64,000 nucleotides of DNA. It comes from Corallococcus sp. NCRR (GTDB taxonomy: Bacteria; Myxococcota; Myxococcia; Myxococcales; Myxococcaceae). Numbering within the stretch: position 1 is the stretch's first letter; each line of letters begins with the position of its first letter. Position numbers and translations under genes: made by a program. Of the stretch, positions 7,419 to 16,650 are shown in pieces. A model generated the notes under the pieces. It was not told the DNA's origin, ran no database searches, and was given only the letters and a program-made list of their open reading frames with translations. The stretch spans positions 682,001-746,000 of the forward strand of contig NZ_CP114039.1 of the NCBI RefSeq assembly GCF_026965535.1, in the 5' to 3' direction.

Positions 7419-8930
7419 ATGCCCCTCCCCTCCGCTCGACACACCGTGGCCCTGCTGGCGCTCGGCCTCACCGCCTGTGGCGGCAAGGACGTGCGCCCCG
7501 GTGATGAGAACCCCAACCCCGTCACCGACCCCTGCGTGGAGAGCACCACCGCCGACCCTGCCAGCGGGACGTGCGCGCCCCTGCGGTTGCAGTGCGCGAA
7601 GGACCTGAGCGGCTTCAAGACGGACCGCTACGTGTGGCGCGACCGCGACTGCCACGTGCGCTCCGTGTCGCTCGTGCGCAACGACGCGGCGGACCCCGCG
7701 GGCTGGAATGGCGGCTACATCCGCCGCTACACCTACGAGGTCGCGGGCGCCGAGCGCGTCTGCGACGGCCAGAGCACCCAGGTGCCCGGCTGGGGCATGG
7801 TGACCAGCCACCTGAAGGAAGGCCAGACGTGGGGCGCCTGGACGCAGGACGTGCGCGGCACCGGCCGCTTCGTCTTCAAGGGGGCGCACCATGCCCTGCA
7901 CGAGCTGAAGTGGCCGCTGTCGCTGGATGGCCGCGTGGTGCAGGTCACCGTGCAGTACCTCTTCGCCACCGGCCGTGACCATCCGTTGTACGCCATCACC
8001 CACGACGCGTCCGGCTTCCCCGCGAACCAGATTGAAGCCGACGTGCGTTCGCCCTACGGCGACCTGGCTTTCGACGGCAACGCCAGCACGGACATCGCCG
8101 GCCTGGGCTGGGGCGACCGCTTCCGCTTCGTCACGCTGTCCTCCCCCGTGACGATGAACACCGGCTGGGATTACCGCGAGCCCAACGTCGTCCCCTACAC
8201 GCGCATGTGGACCGCCGCGCCGGACGCGGAGATGGGCGCGGTGCAGACCCAGACGTGGGAGCAGAAGCCCGCGGGCGGCTACTGGCTGTATCCGGAGTGG
8301 GGCACGCGCCACGCCAACGGCCCCATGCCCGTGGACTACAACTGGCCCTACCAGCTCAACCAGTACGAGCTGCCCTCCGTCACCAATTCGCACCGGCTCG
8401 CGTGGGGCAGCAACTTCGGCGCGGTGGGCCTGTCGCAGTACCCGCGCCTGGGTGATGACGGCGTGATGCTCTCCGGCCACCCCTACCAGAGCTACTCCGT
8501 CTTCATGGTGCTGGGCACGCACGCGGCCAACCCCGTGCTGTCGCTCGTGTCGGAGGTGGAGGCCTGGCAGGGCGTGAAGCTCACCGCCTCCCAGGGCACC
8601 GTGCGCACGCGCGGCCCGGGCGGCGTGGGCCGCACCGACTCCGTCACCTACGACGTCGCCGGCTACAACCCCGTCTACGCCACGTGGGAGGCGGACGCCG
8701 CCTCCAACCGCGTGACGCTGGCGTTCGACACCGCGGGGCGCACGCTCGCGCACCCCATGCTGGTGGTGCATGGCTACACCGCCACCACGGCGCCCACGGC
8801 GGTCACCCTGGATGGCCAGGCGCTCACCGCGGACACGGACTACTTCGCTTCCGTGGACGTGGAGGGCAAGGCGCTCTGGCTCACGCTCCAGCGCGACCTG
8901 AAGGGCACCGCCACCCTGAAGGTGGAGTAG
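7419..8930 (+). CDS. Hypothetical lipoprotein, 503 aa
   Basis: The start at ATG 7419 gives a lipoprotein signal (ALLALGLTACGG; lipobox LTAC). The mature protein is rich in Trp, Tyr and paired cysteines near its N-terminus (CVEST..CAPLRLQC..DCHVR) and looks like an extracellular beta-rich domain protein. The C-terminal 100 residues (SVTYDVAGYNPVYATWEADAASNRVTLAF) resemble a carbohydrate-binding or DUF5110-like beta-sandwich, but no catalytic motif could be assigned. The gene is divergent from the beta-barrel gene, with about 170 bp between starts. The family was not recognised. Confidence 0.6.
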   Translation: MPLPSARHTVALLALGLTACGGKDVRPGDENPNPVTDPCVESTTADPASGTCAPLRLQCAKDLSGFKTDRYVWRDRDCHVRSVSLVRNDAADPAGWNGGYIRRYTYEVAGAERVCDGQSTQVPGWGMVTSHLKEGQTWGAWTQDVRGTGRFVFKGAHHALHELKWPLSLDGRVVQVTVQYLFATGRDHPLYAITHDASGFPANQIEADVRSPYGDLAFDGNASTDIAGLGWGDRFRFVTLSSPVTMNTGWDYREPNVVPYTRMWTAAPDAEMGAVQTQTWEQKPAGGYWLYPEWGTRHANGPMPVDYNWPYQLNQYELPSVTNSHRLAWGSNFGAVGLSQYPRLGDDGVMLSGHPYQSYSVFMVLGTHAANPVLSLVSEVEAWQGVKLTASQGTVRTRGPGGVGRTDSVTYDVAGYNPVYATWEADAASNRVTLAFDTAGRTLAHPMLVVHGYTATTAPTAVTLDGQALTADTDYFASVDVEGKALWLTLQRDLKGTATLKVE

Positions 8931-9006
8931 CCCCACGCATGGGACGGGCCCCTGACACTCTCGCGAGTGCCCGGGGCCATCCCTGTCAGCGCTTCACGCC
9001 GGACCG

Positions 9007-9711
9007 TCAGTCCGCGTCGCCGCTGCCGCCGTAGCCCTGCGGGGCGTTCGAGCGCAGCCGCTGCCACTGGGCGCGGGCGTCCTGCTCCACGCGCTTCTGC
9101 TCGTCCACGCGGCGCCGGGCGTCCTCCACCTCGCCCTTGGTCCGAGCGACGACGGACATGAAGTTCGCCTCGGACAGGTTCTTGGCGCGCACATCCCCGC
9201 TCTTCTCCAGCGCCTGGTACTCGGCCAGGCTGAGCTCGGACTCCGCCACCCTCAGCTCGGCGTCGCGCAGGTCCTTCTCCGCCTTGGCGGTGTCCGTCTT
9301 GCGGTCGTGCCAGGCCACCTCGGCGTCCGCGGCGGCGCGTCCCGCCTCGGCGCCCAGGAGCCTGGATTGCGCCTGCGCGATGGCGTCCCGCTGACCGGTG
9401 GCCTCGGCGGCCTTCACCGCGGCCTTCTCCGCCTCCATGCGGCTCTTGGCGGCGTCGTTGTTGCGGCGGGCCACTTCCGCGGCGCGCTCGGCGTCACGCA
9501 CCGCCACCTCGGCGCGCGTCACGTTGTCGGCGGCCTTGGTGCGGGCCATCTGCGCGTCACGTACCTCGCCCAACTGGTCCTCGGGGACGCGCGCCAGCAT
9601 CGCGTCGTCCACGCGCGCGGCCTTGGAGCTGCTGCACCCGGCGCTGAACGCCACGGTCGCCCCCAACGCCAGTCCCATCACCCAATGACGCTTCGTCCTG
9701 TTCTGGAACAT
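9007..9711 (-). CDS. Alpha-helical coiled-coil lipoprotein
   Basis: The 234-aa protein starts at MFQNRTKRHWVMG; an upstream in-frame ATG at 9759 would bury the signal peptide, and GGGGGA lies upstream of the chosen ATG. The lipobox is SAGC. Almost the whole mature part is heptad-rich Ala/Glu/Lys/Arg helix (KSRMEAEKAAVKAAEATG, AELRVAESELSLAEYQALEK), like periplasmic DUF4398 or TolC-adaptor-like coiled coils. It is probably a structural envelope lipoprotein. It is monocistronic and divergent from the next gene with a 256-bp intergenic region. Confidence 0.65.
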   Translation of the reverse strand: MFQNRTKRHWVMGLALGATVAFSAGCSSSKAARVDDAMLARVPEDQLGEVRDAQMARTKAADNVTRAEVAVRDAERAAEVARRNNDAAKSRMEAEKAAVKAAEATGQRDAIAQAQSRLLGAEAGRAAADAEVAWHDRKTDTAKAEKDLRDAELRVAESELSLAEYQALEKSGDVRAKNLSEANFMSVVARTKGEVEDARRRVDEQKRVEQDARAQWQRLRSNAPQGYGGSGDAD

Positions 9712-9967
9712 GCTCTCAATCCCCCGTCCAAGAAGATGACTGGGGAAGAACGTAGACACGCTCCCGTCACGCGACAGGGGCCACGGACGCCGCCGTTCCC
9801 CCTGGAATCGGTCCGCGTCCGGGCAGGCCGTGGAGCAGGCAGGCTTGGCCCCTTTTCCTCTCCGCGCCGTTGCCGTCCCGCACTTTCGTCACGGGGGATG
9901 TCCCAACCCGGATGGGGTGCGTGTCTCAAGGGCGCGCGAACGACGCGCCACCAGGGAGAGGGACGAC

Positions 9968-10510
9968 ATGAAGCGAACCGGATGGGGATTCGTGCTGGGA
10001 ACGGGCTGCGCGCTGATGGTCGCGGCCTGCGGCGCCGGGCCCGAGGACCTCGGGGGCACGGAGTCCGTGAAGATGCGCATCTCGCTGGCGGGTGACGCGT
10101 GCGGCGTCACCTCGGCCGAGGCGACCGTGAGCGCGCCGGACCTCCCGCCCTCGTATCCCCAATCCCTCTACGTGGGGAATGGCTACATCGAGGGATACCT
10201 GAGCAACATCCCCTCCGGGGCCGGGCGCAGGGTGGACGTGAGGGCCTACAACCAGGCGGGGCTGGAGGTGTACGCCGGCACCACGTTCGTGGACGTGTCC
10301 TCCGGCTCCGTGGCGTACGCGCAGCTCCAGTTGATGCGCAATCAGCGGAACTGCCCGGGCGGGGGGACGGGCGACATCTACATCATCGGCACGCTGGAGG
10401 GCACCGGCCCGGACTGGGACGCGGGCTACGACGCGGGCCCCGGTCCGTCCTACGACGCGGGCGTGTACGACGCGGGCGTGTACGACGCGGGCGTGTACGA
10501 CGCGGGATAG
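9968..10510 (+). CDS. Lipoprotein with C-terminal YDAGV tandem repeats
   Basis: The 180-aa lipoprotein (lipobox VAAC) starts at ATG 9968 after a GGAGAGG ribosome-binding site. The central part looks like a small beta domain (VKMRISLAGDACGVTSAEATV, VDVRAYNQAGLEVYAGTTF). The last 30 residues are low complexity: WDAGYDAGPGPSYDAG then YDAGV repeats running to the stop. The family was not recognised. The repeat tail is encoded by near-perfect 15-bp units, so its length is probably unstable between strains. Confidence 0.65.
   Translation: MKRTGWGFVLGTGCALMVAACGAGPEDLGGTESVKMRISLAGDACGVTSAEATVSAPDLPPSYPQSLYVGNGYIEGYLSNIPSGAGRRVDVRAYNQAGLEVYAGTTFVDVSSGSVAYAQLQLMRNQRNCPGGGTGDIYIIGTLEGTGPDWDAGYDAGPGPSYDAGVYDAGVYDAGVYDAG
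10451..10507 (+). repeat. 15-bp tandem coding repeat (unit TACGACGCGGGCGTG)
   Basis: Three full perfect copies (10451-10465, 10466-10480, 10481-10495) and a partial fourth end at the stop codon of the lipoprotein gene. Each encodes YDAGV. The identity at wobble positions shows recent slippage or duplication. Confidence 0.95.
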
Positions 10511-10535
10511 AGAGCGTGGAGGCGCGTTGTGGCCC

Positions 10536-11138
10536 TCAGGTGCCCCGCCCGTAGAACCACGCGGTGAGGGCCAGGCGGGTGGCGTGGGCGGGCAGCACCT
10601 CGTGCTCCAGCCGCTCGCTGAGGAACACCACCAGGCGGTCCAGCACCGGCGCCACCTCCACCGGGGCGCCGGTGTCCTCCGGGAAGAGGCGCAGCATGCC
10701 GCCGTGCTCCGGCTTCCAATCCGCGTTCGCGTACCAGATGGCGGTGAGCCGGCGGTTGAACTGGCCGGGGAACGCGTCGCGGTGGCGGGCGTAGTGCGCA
10801 CCGCCGCCGGGGTAGCAGGCGAGCTGCAAATCAAAGCGTCCCAGCCCCAGGTAGGCGCCCACGGACACGGCCTCTCCCAGCGACTGGAAGTGGTGCCACA
10901 GGGCTTCGAGGTCGGGGGCGGCGCCGGGCAGCACCCACTCGATGTGGTCGCCACGCACGGACGCATCCAACGTGCGGCCGGCGCCGCGCCGGATGCCCGC
11001 GGGCTTCAGCATCCCGGCCTTTACTCGCGCGAGCGCCGCGGCCCTTGCCGCCAGCGCTCGCGCCTCGCCAAGGAAGGCGTCCCGAACGAAGTATCCCCGG
11101 GAACCCAGGGCCTCCGCCTCCACGTCCGTCAGCTCCAT
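10536..11138 (-). CDS. 2OG-Fe(II) dioxygenase (prolyl-4-hydroxylase/EGLN-like)
   Basis: The 200-aa protein has the double-stranded beta-helix dioxygenase core. Iron-binding HxD is in HYARHRDAF, the distal His is in RLEHEVLPA, and a following Arg (HATRLALTAWF) binds 2-oxoglutarate. The arrangement resembles bacterial EGLN/P4H-like hydroxylases that modify Pro or other residues in proteins. The target is unknown. It converges on the repeat lipoprotein gene and is divergent from the DUF4230 gene (95-bp intergenic). Confidence 0.82.
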   Translation of the reverse strand: MELTDVEAEALGSRGYFVRDAFLGEARALAARAAALARVKAGMLKPAGIRRGAGRTLDASVRGDHIEWVLPGAAPDLEALWHHFQSLGEAVSVGAYLGLGRFDLQLACYPGGGAHYARHRDAFPGQFNRRLTAIWYANADWKPEHGGMLRLFPEDTGAPVEVAPVLDRLVVFLSERLEHEVLPAHATRLALTAWFYGRGT

Positions 11139-11233
11139 CCTGCGTGACTCCTTCGCGAGTCCCTGTCCGGAAGCCCGCGTCCGACACGCTGCACCAGGAC
11201 GCCCCCGTTCCGGAAGCGGGTAGACTTTCCCCC

Positions 11234-11851
11234 ATGGCGAAGAACGTCACGCGAGCCCTCTCCCTCGTCGCCGCGGTCGCGCTCGGCGCGCTGGGGGCCT
11301 GGGTGCTGCTACGCCCCACGTCTCCCCGGCTGCCGGACACGGCGGCGGTCGTGGAGCAGATGCGGGAGGTGGCCCGGCTGGAGACGCTGGACGTGTCCCT
11401 CTACAAGAAGGTCACGTTCTCGCCGGAGCCGCAGGCCACGGACGCGCTGTGGAAGGACGTGCTGCTCTGGGCCAGCTACACGCTCCAGAACCCGCACGGC
11501 CGCGCCATCGTGTTCGCGGACGCGCACATGGGGTTCGACTTCCAGCGCTTCGACGCGAGCCACCTGCGCGCGGTGGGCACGCGCGTGGATGTGCTCCTGC
11601 CGCCGCTCCAGGTCACGGTGGCCTTGCGGCCCGGGGAGACGGAGATCATCGACTCCAACCTGGACAGCGCGCAGACGGCGCAGCTGTTGGAGAAGGCGCG
11701 GCTGGCGTTTGAAAAAGAGGTGCGGCAGGACCGGCGCCTCCAGGAGAAGGCGCGTCAGTCCGCGGAGCGCTCGCTGCGGGGCCTGCTGCTCACGCTAGGC
11801 TTCCGCGAGGTGCGGTTCGTGGAGACCTTGCCGGTGGGGAGCGCGGGATGA
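11234..11851 (+). CDS. DUF4230 membrane-anchored protein
   Basis: The 205-aa protein has one N-terminal transmembrane helix ([16 protein letters not shown]) and an exported DUF4230 region ([18 protein letters not shown], ending in helices with [20 protein letters not shown]). DUF4230 proteins are widespread and of unknown function. The start at MAKNVTRA gives the signal anchor at the right place. Its stop overlaps the ATG of the macrodomain gene (ATGA), so the two are coupled. Confidence 0.75.
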   Translation: MAKNVTRALSLVAAVALGALGAWVLLRPTSPRLPDTAAVVEQMREVARLETLDVSLYKKVTFSPEPQATDALWKDVLLWASYTLQNPHGRAIVFADAHMGFDFQRFDASHLRAVGTRVDVLLPPLQVTVALRPGETEIIDSNLDSAQTAQLLEKARLAFEKEVRQDRRLQEKARQSAERSLRGLLLTLGFREVRFVETLPVGSAG

Positions 11852-12357
11852 CGGAACGTCTGGAGTTGATTCAAGGAGACATCACGCGCATCGCGGCGGA
11901 CGCGATCGTGAACGCGGCGAACTCCGGCCTGTCGGGTGGCGGCGGCGTGGACGGTGCCATCCACCGCGCGGCGGGACCGGAACTGCTCGCGGAGTGCCGC
12001 ACGGTGGGCCGCTGTCCCACGGGCGAGGCGCGCATCACGAAGGGCTACCGGCTGCCCGCGGCCCACGTCATCCACGCCGTGGGCCCCTCATGGTGGGGCG
12101 GGGACCGCGACGAGGACGCGCTGTTGGCCTCGTGCTACCGGAGCACGTTCGCGCTGATGGAGCAGCACGGGCTGCGCACGGTGGCGTTCCCCGCCATCTC
12201 CACCGGCGCCTATGGCTTTCCCATCGAACGGGCCGCGCCCATCGCGCTGCGGGAGATTCGCGCGGCCCTGGCGCGGCGGCCGGAGCTGGAGCGCGTCACC
12301 GTGGTCCTCTTCAGCGAGCAGGACCTGAAGGTGTATCAGCGGGCGCTGAACGCGTAG
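11848..12357 (+). CDS. Macrodomain O-acetyl-ADP-ribose deacetylase (YmdB-like)
   Basis: The 169-aa single macrodomain has all signature segments: [19 protein letters not shown], then [14 protein letters not shown] (catalytic region), [18 protein letters not shown] and the [12 protein letters not shown] phosphate loop. The family hydrolyses O-acetyl-ADP-ribose or removes mono-ADP-ribose from proteins. It is translationally coupled to the DUF4230 gene upstream. It ends 2 bp from the convergent TPR gene. Confidence 0.9.
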   Translation: MTERLELIQGDITRIAADAIVNAANSGLSGGGGVDGAIHRAAGPELLAECRTVGRCPTGEARITKGYRLPAAHVIHAVGPSWWGGDRDEDALLASCYRSTFALMEQHGLRTVAFPAISTGAYGFPIERAAPIALREIRAALARRPELERVTVVLFSEQDLKVYQRALNA

Positions 12358-12358
12358 G

Positions 12359-13615
12359 TCACGTGCTCCGCAGCGCATCCCCCTCCAGGACGAACGACCC
12401 GGGAACCCCGTCCGGCGCGTGCCCCAGCGCGGCGAGCCTCCGCACCGATTCACCGTCCGAGTCGCGGCACAGGAGCGCCACCTCGCGCCGGCCCAGGCTC
12501 ACGCGCAGCGGGCCTCCTCCCGTGGCGGCCTCCAGCCTGCGGCGCTGGGCCTTCGTGAGCAGCCGTGCGCCGTCATGCCCGTCGCCGCCCGCCACCGCCC
12601 AGATGCCGGAGAACGCCTCCGCCAGCCGCACCTCACTCTGGTCGATGACGACGGGCCGCACGTCCGCGGGCCTGAGCTCCAGGTTGTGCCACGCCGCCGC
12701 GTCCACCGCTTCGAGCGTGAGCCCCGCCTCCTTCAGCGCGGAGGCCGGCAGGTAGCGCACGAACTCCGCGTCCTCCAGCACATAGAAGACCTCCAGTCCC
12801 CCGGGCCATGGACGGAACAGCGCGCCCTGGGTCCCCGCCACGAAGCCCTGGGGCCGCAGCACCGGGCGCAGCGCGTCCAGGGAGACCCCCGTGGGCCCCA
12901 CTCCCGAGGACAACCCGCCCAGCCTCGACGCCAGCGCCTCCACGTGCGCGGTGAGCCCCTGCGGGCCCGGCGCCTCCTGATACGCGGCATACAGCGAGCC
13001 CACGTCCACGCGGCCCACGCCGCCCGAGGCCAGCTTCACCAGCAAGTCGCGGCCCTGACGCCGGAAGGCCACGCCCGCGCGGCCCAACGCGGCGGTGAGC
13101 GCGGCGGTGAACTCTGGACGCAACACCTGCTCCTCGGGCGCGGGCGGCGGAGGCAGGTCCGCGGCCTCCAGCTCCGCGCGCAGCAGCTTCGCCTCCGCGT
13201 CGAAGGGATCCCGCTCCACGGCCTCCGCCACGTAGGCGCGGGCGCGTGCACCCTCGCCCTGCCGCAGCGCGAGCACGGCCAGCACCTTGAGGGCCTCCGG
13301 ATCGCCAGGGTTCAGGACCAGCGCTTCGCGCAGCTCGGCCTCCGCCTCCCGGTGACGCTCCAATCCCAGCAGCGCCCGCGCGAGCCCCAGGCGCACCTGG
13401 AGGTCCTTGGGGAAGTCACGCCGCAGGGCCTGCATCAACGGCAGGGCTTCGCGCTCCGCGTCCGCGTTGACCAGCGCATGCGCCACGGTGAGGCGCAGCG
13501 TGGGCCCGGGCGTGCGCGCGGCCTCGTCACGCAGCGCCTCCAGCTCCGCGCCGCTGAGCACTTCACCCGCCTCCACCTTGCGGCGCAGGCGCTCCAGTTC
13601 CACCGGGGAAATCAC
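12359..13615 (-). CDS. TPR protein with DUF1444-like domain
   Basis: The 418-aa cytosolic protein has tetratricopeptide repeats over about residues 40-150 (DLQVRLGLARALLGLERHRE, then LNPGDPEALKVLAVLALRQG). The rest resembles DUF1444/YtpQ: GVSLDALRPVLRP, FYVLEDAEFVRYLPASAL, AAWHNLELRP and LTKAQRRRLEAATGGGPLRV. It is probably a scaffold; the molecular role of DUF1444 is unknown. The combination with TPRs appears in proteins from predatory delta-proteobacteria (recollection, not searched). Confidence 0.65.
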   Translation of the reverse strand: MISPVELERLRRKVEAGEVLSGAELEALRDEAARTPGPTLRLTVAHALVNADAEREALPLMQALRRDFPKDLQVRLGLARALLGLERHREAEAELREALVLNPGDPEALKVLAVLALRQGEGARARAYVAEAVERDPFDAEAKLLRAELEAADLPPPPAPEEQVLRPEFTAALTAALGRAGVAFRRQGRDLLVKLASGGVGRVDVGSLYAAYQEAPGPQGLTAHVEALASRLGGLSSGVGPTGVSLDALRPVLRPQGFVAGTQGALFRPWPGGLEVFYVLEDAEFVRYLPASALKEAGLTLEAVDAAAWHNLELRPADVRPVVIDQSEVRLAEAFSGIWAVAGGDGHDGARLLTKAQRRRLEAATGGGPLRVSLGRREVALLCRDSDGESVRRLAALGHAPDGVPGSFVLEGDALRST

Positions 13616-13645
13616 ACGCGGACTCTAATGCGGACTTCCTCGCCA

Positions 13646-15691
13646 TCAATGCGTGACGTCATGCGCGTCCTCGGGCCCGGCCGTCTCCTCCTCGCCCCGG
13701 CTCTGGGAGAGGAAGTCGTCCAGGGCGCCCACGTCGATGGGCTTTCGGAAGACGGCATCCACCTGCGCCAGGCTCGCGCGGTTCTGGCCCCGCACGTCCA
13801 TGCCGGTGACGATGGCCAGCAGCGCATGGGGAGAGATCCGCCGCAGCTCACGCGCCAGCTCCCAGCCCGTCATCTCCGGCATCACCGCGTCCAGCAGCGC
13901 GGCGTCGTAGGGCTGCTTCTCCCAGACGCGCAGGGCGATGTCCGGGCTGTGCGCCACCTGCACCTCGTAGCCCTCCTCGCCCAGCACCTCCGCCATCATC
14001 CGCGCGTTGTCCAGGTCGTCGTCCACCACCAGCACGCGGCGCGCGCGCCCGGGCATGCGCGGCATGGGTCCCGGTGCCTGCGCGGACGGCGGCTCGGCGG
14101 ACACAGGCGCCCCGGCCGAGACGTCGCTGAAGCGCGGCAGCCGCACGATGAAGCTCGCGCCCGAGCCGTCGCGCCGGTTCTCCACCGTCAGCTCTCCGCC
14201 CCAGCGCTGCACCTGCGTGCGCGCCACCGCCAGGAACAGCGAGAACTGCGGCGCCCCCGGGTCCCGGCGCAGCGGATCGAATAGGCCCGCCAGCTCATCC
14301 TGCGCGTAGGGCCGTCCCCCATCCTCGATGCGCAGGTCCAGCCAGTCCTCGCCGAAGGGGCGCGAGCGGACCACCAGCGTGCCGCCCTCCTCCATGCGGT
14401 CGCGCGCGGACAGGAGCAGGTTCACGATGAGTTCGCGGAAGAAGCCCGCGTCCGCCTTCACGCCCCACGGGAAGCCCAGGTCCAGCTCCGTGTGCACCGG
14501 GTGCTGACGCTGCTCCAGCTCGCCCCGGGCCAGTTCCAGCGCCTCGCGCACCGTCTGGTCCACCGGCACGTTGCCCAGGCGCTCCTCGGTGCGCTGCACG
14601 CTGAACTCCTGCAGCCGCGCCACCAGCTCGCCGATGTTGCGCACCGTCTTGTCCAGCGCTTCCACGTGCTCGGGCTTGTATTCGCGTTGCAGCAGCGTGA
14701 TGCGCAGGCGCAGCACGTTGAGGAAGTTGTTGAGCGCGTGCGCGGCGCCGCTCGCCAACTGCCCCAGCGCCTGCTGCCGGGTGCGGCGCAGGAGCTGTCC
14801 CTGGAGCCTGCGCACCTCGCCGTGCGCGTTCTCCAGGGCCTTGGTCTTCACCGCGGCCTCCGTGCGGTCGCTGAAGGTCTGGATGACGCCCGCGAGGACC
14901 TGGTCCTCCTCCCACACCGGCGTGGCGCTCATCTCCAGCGTGGCGTCCCCGCCGCCGGGGCGCTCCACCTGCATCATCACGCCACGCACCGGCGCCTTCT
15001 CGCGCAGCGCGCGCAGGAAGGGCATGTCCTGCACCTTGAAGGGCTCGCCCGTGGGGTGCCGCGCGTTGACCTGGGTGAGCACGGGGCCCAATGAGCCCGT
15101 GGCGCGCGCGCCCACCACCGCGCGCATGGGCACGCCCATCAGGCGGCTCACCGGCGGCGAGGCGAAGGACACCATGCCGTCCGTCTCCGCCAGCAGGATG
15201 CCCACCTCCACGTGATTGAGCACCGACTCCATCACCGCCGCCTCGCGGAAGCGCACCTCCTCCGTCTTGAGCACGCGCGCGTAGGAGGCCTGCGCGGACG
15301 CGTCCGCCTCCCACACCAGCTCCGAGACGAGCTCCGCCACGTCCGCGTGGATGACGCCTCCGTTGCGGCGTGAATAGACGTAGAGCAGCACCTCCTGGAG
15401 CGACTTGAACTCGCGGGTCAGGTCCTCGGGTTCGAAGTTCTGGTCGTACCGGAAGGACCCGTGCGAACGCACCACCTCCGGCCAGAGCCGGACGGCGTCC
15501 TCGCCCCGGTCCTCGAGCAGCCGGGCAAGCTCATCCAGCAGATGGCGCAGCGGCGCGCGCAGGTCCCGGCCGGGGACCTCCACCTCGTACGTCTCCGCGC
15601 GCAGGCGCTTGGACCACAAGCGCGTGATGCGCTCGCCCTCGTCCGAGAGCAGACCCGACAGCGCGGCGATGGCGTCATGGGAAGAAGGCAC
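13646..15691 (-). CDS. Hybrid histidine kinase-response regulator with degenerate ATPase boxes
   Basis: From a GTG start (15691) the 681-aa protein has an RsbRD-like N-terminal sensor (about 1-140), a PAS domain (about 150-280) and a DHp helix with candidate phospho-His318 (GAAHALNN). An HATPase-like domain (about 400-520) and a C-terminal receiver follow, the receiver with Asp557/558, phospho-acceptor Asp601, Thr629 and Lys650. The receiver is intact. The ATPase is not: the N-box second Asn is Ser428 (VNLLLSAR) and the G2 glycines (GLGLA) read SLFLA. Longer in-frame starts upstream are frame shadows with no homology. It is divergent from the DUF2270 gene. Confidence 0.78.
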   Translation of the reverse strand: MPSSHDAIAALSGLLSDEGERITRLWSKRLRAETYEVEVPGRDLRAPLRHLLDELARLLEDRGEDAVRLWPEVVRSHGSFRYDQNFEPEDLTREFKSLQEVLLYVYSRRNGGVIHADVAELVSELVWEADASAQASYARVLKTEEVRFREAAVMESVLNHVEVGILLAETDGMVSFASPPVSRLMGVPMRAVVGARATGSLGPVLTQVNARHPTGEPFKVQDMPFLRALREKAPVRGVMMQVERPGGGDATLEMSATPVWEEDQVLAGVIQTFSDRTEAAVKTKALENAHGEVRRLQGQLLRRTRQQALGQLASGAAHALNNFLNVLRLRITLLQREYKPEHVEALDKTVRNIGELVARLQEFSVQRTEERLGNVPVDQTVREALELARGELEQRQHPVHTELDLGFPWGVKADAGFFRELIVNLLLSARDRMEEGGTLVVRSRPFGEDWLDLRIEDGGRPYAQDELAGLFDPLRRDPGAPQFSLFLAVARTQVQRWGGELTVENRRDGSGASFIVRLPRFSDVSAGAPVSAEPPSAQAPGPMPRMPGRARRVLVVDDDLDNARMMAEVLGEEGYEVQVAHSPDIALRVWEKQPYDAALLDAVMPEMTGWELARELRRISPHALLAIVTGMDVRGQNRASLAQVDAVFRKPIDVGALDDFLSQSRGEEETAGPEDAHDVTH

Positions 15692-15865
15692 GCTCAAGGG
15701 CGCACGATGCGCACGCCCCGGGCGCCCAGCCACCCGCCCCCCGTCCCCGCGCGGTGCGGCAATGTCAGGCGTTCCACATGAACGCCTCCATTGCGGGCCC
15801 CGAGCCCCCGCCTGCCCGCCCCCCCTGGCCGCGGCGAGCGGTCGTCCCCACCTTTCCAGGCACGG

Positions 15866-16648
15866 ATGAGCGCGAAGGAGCACAGGAAGAACGAACTGGA
15901 GCAGCCGGAGGTCTCCCAGCAGGCCATGGCGCAGCTCTTCCGTGGCGAGCTGAGCCGTTCGGACACGTGGCGCACGCGACTGGACACCACGACGAACTGG
16001 GCGCTCACCACGACGGCGGCGGTCATCTCCTTCGGCTTCGCTTCGCCGGAGAGCTCGCACGTCACGTTTCTGGTGGGCATCTGGATGGTGGTGTCCTTCC
16101 TGCTCATCGAAGCCCGGCGCTACCGCTACTACGACCTGTGGAACCGCCGCGTGCGCCTGCTGGAGGACGGCTGGTGGGCGCCGATGCTGCGGCGCGAGCC
16201 GGTGGATCCGGATGCGCTGCGGGAGCTGGCGGTGGAGATGTCCCGGCCGCAGCTCCAGCTGTCACTGCTGTCCGCCATCGCGACGCGGCTCAACCGCGCG
16301 TACGGGCCCATCCTCATCGTCCTGTTGCTGACCTGGTTCTTCAAGGTCTACAGCCACCCGCGCCCCCCGCGCGACTTCGGGGAGTTCGTGGACCGGGCGC
16401 ACGTGGCCTGGATCCCGGGGCCGGCGGTGATGGGCGCGCTGCTCTTCCTCACCGTGGCGGCGGCGTACCTCTTCACCGCGTCCTTCTTCATCCGGGCGCC
16501 GCTGGGCGAGCTGCGCACCCGGCCGCGAGGACGCAGGGCCGCGCTGTGGGAGTCCTTCTACCGGCCCTACGCCATCCAGCGCCGCAAGCGCCCACGGACG
16601 GGCGGACGCCCCAACGCGCCGCGCCCGCCGGCCCCGTTCGAGCACTGA
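15866..16648 (+). CDS. DUF2270 integral membrane protein
   Basis: The 260-aa protein starts at MSAKEHRK and has four hydrophobic helices (TTTAAVISFGFA, VTFLVGIWMVVSFLLIE, ILIVLLLTWFF, GALLFLTVAAAYLFTASFF). The conserved block EARRYRYYDLWNRRVRLLE is characteristic of DUF2270. The C-terminus is a basic tail. Function is unknown. It ends 2 bp from the convergent HEAT protein gene. Confidence 0.8.
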   Translation: MSAKEHRKNELEQPEVSQQAMAQLFRGELSRSDTWRTRLDTTTNWALTTTAAVISFGFASPESSHVTFLVGIWMVVSFLLIEARRYRYYDLWNRRVRLLEDGWWAPMLRREPVDPDALRELAVEMSRPQLQLSLLSAIATRLNRAYGPILIVLLLTWFFKVYSHPRPPRDFGEFVDRAHVAWIPGPAVMGALLFLTVAAAYLFTASFFIRAPLGELRTRPRGRRAALWESFYRPYAIQRRKRPRTGGRPNAPRPPAPFEH

Positions 16649-16650
16649 CC

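Noticed and set aside
10451..10507. Regular short repeats as a possible CRISPR
   Set aside because: The units are contiguous 15-bp coding repeats without spacers.
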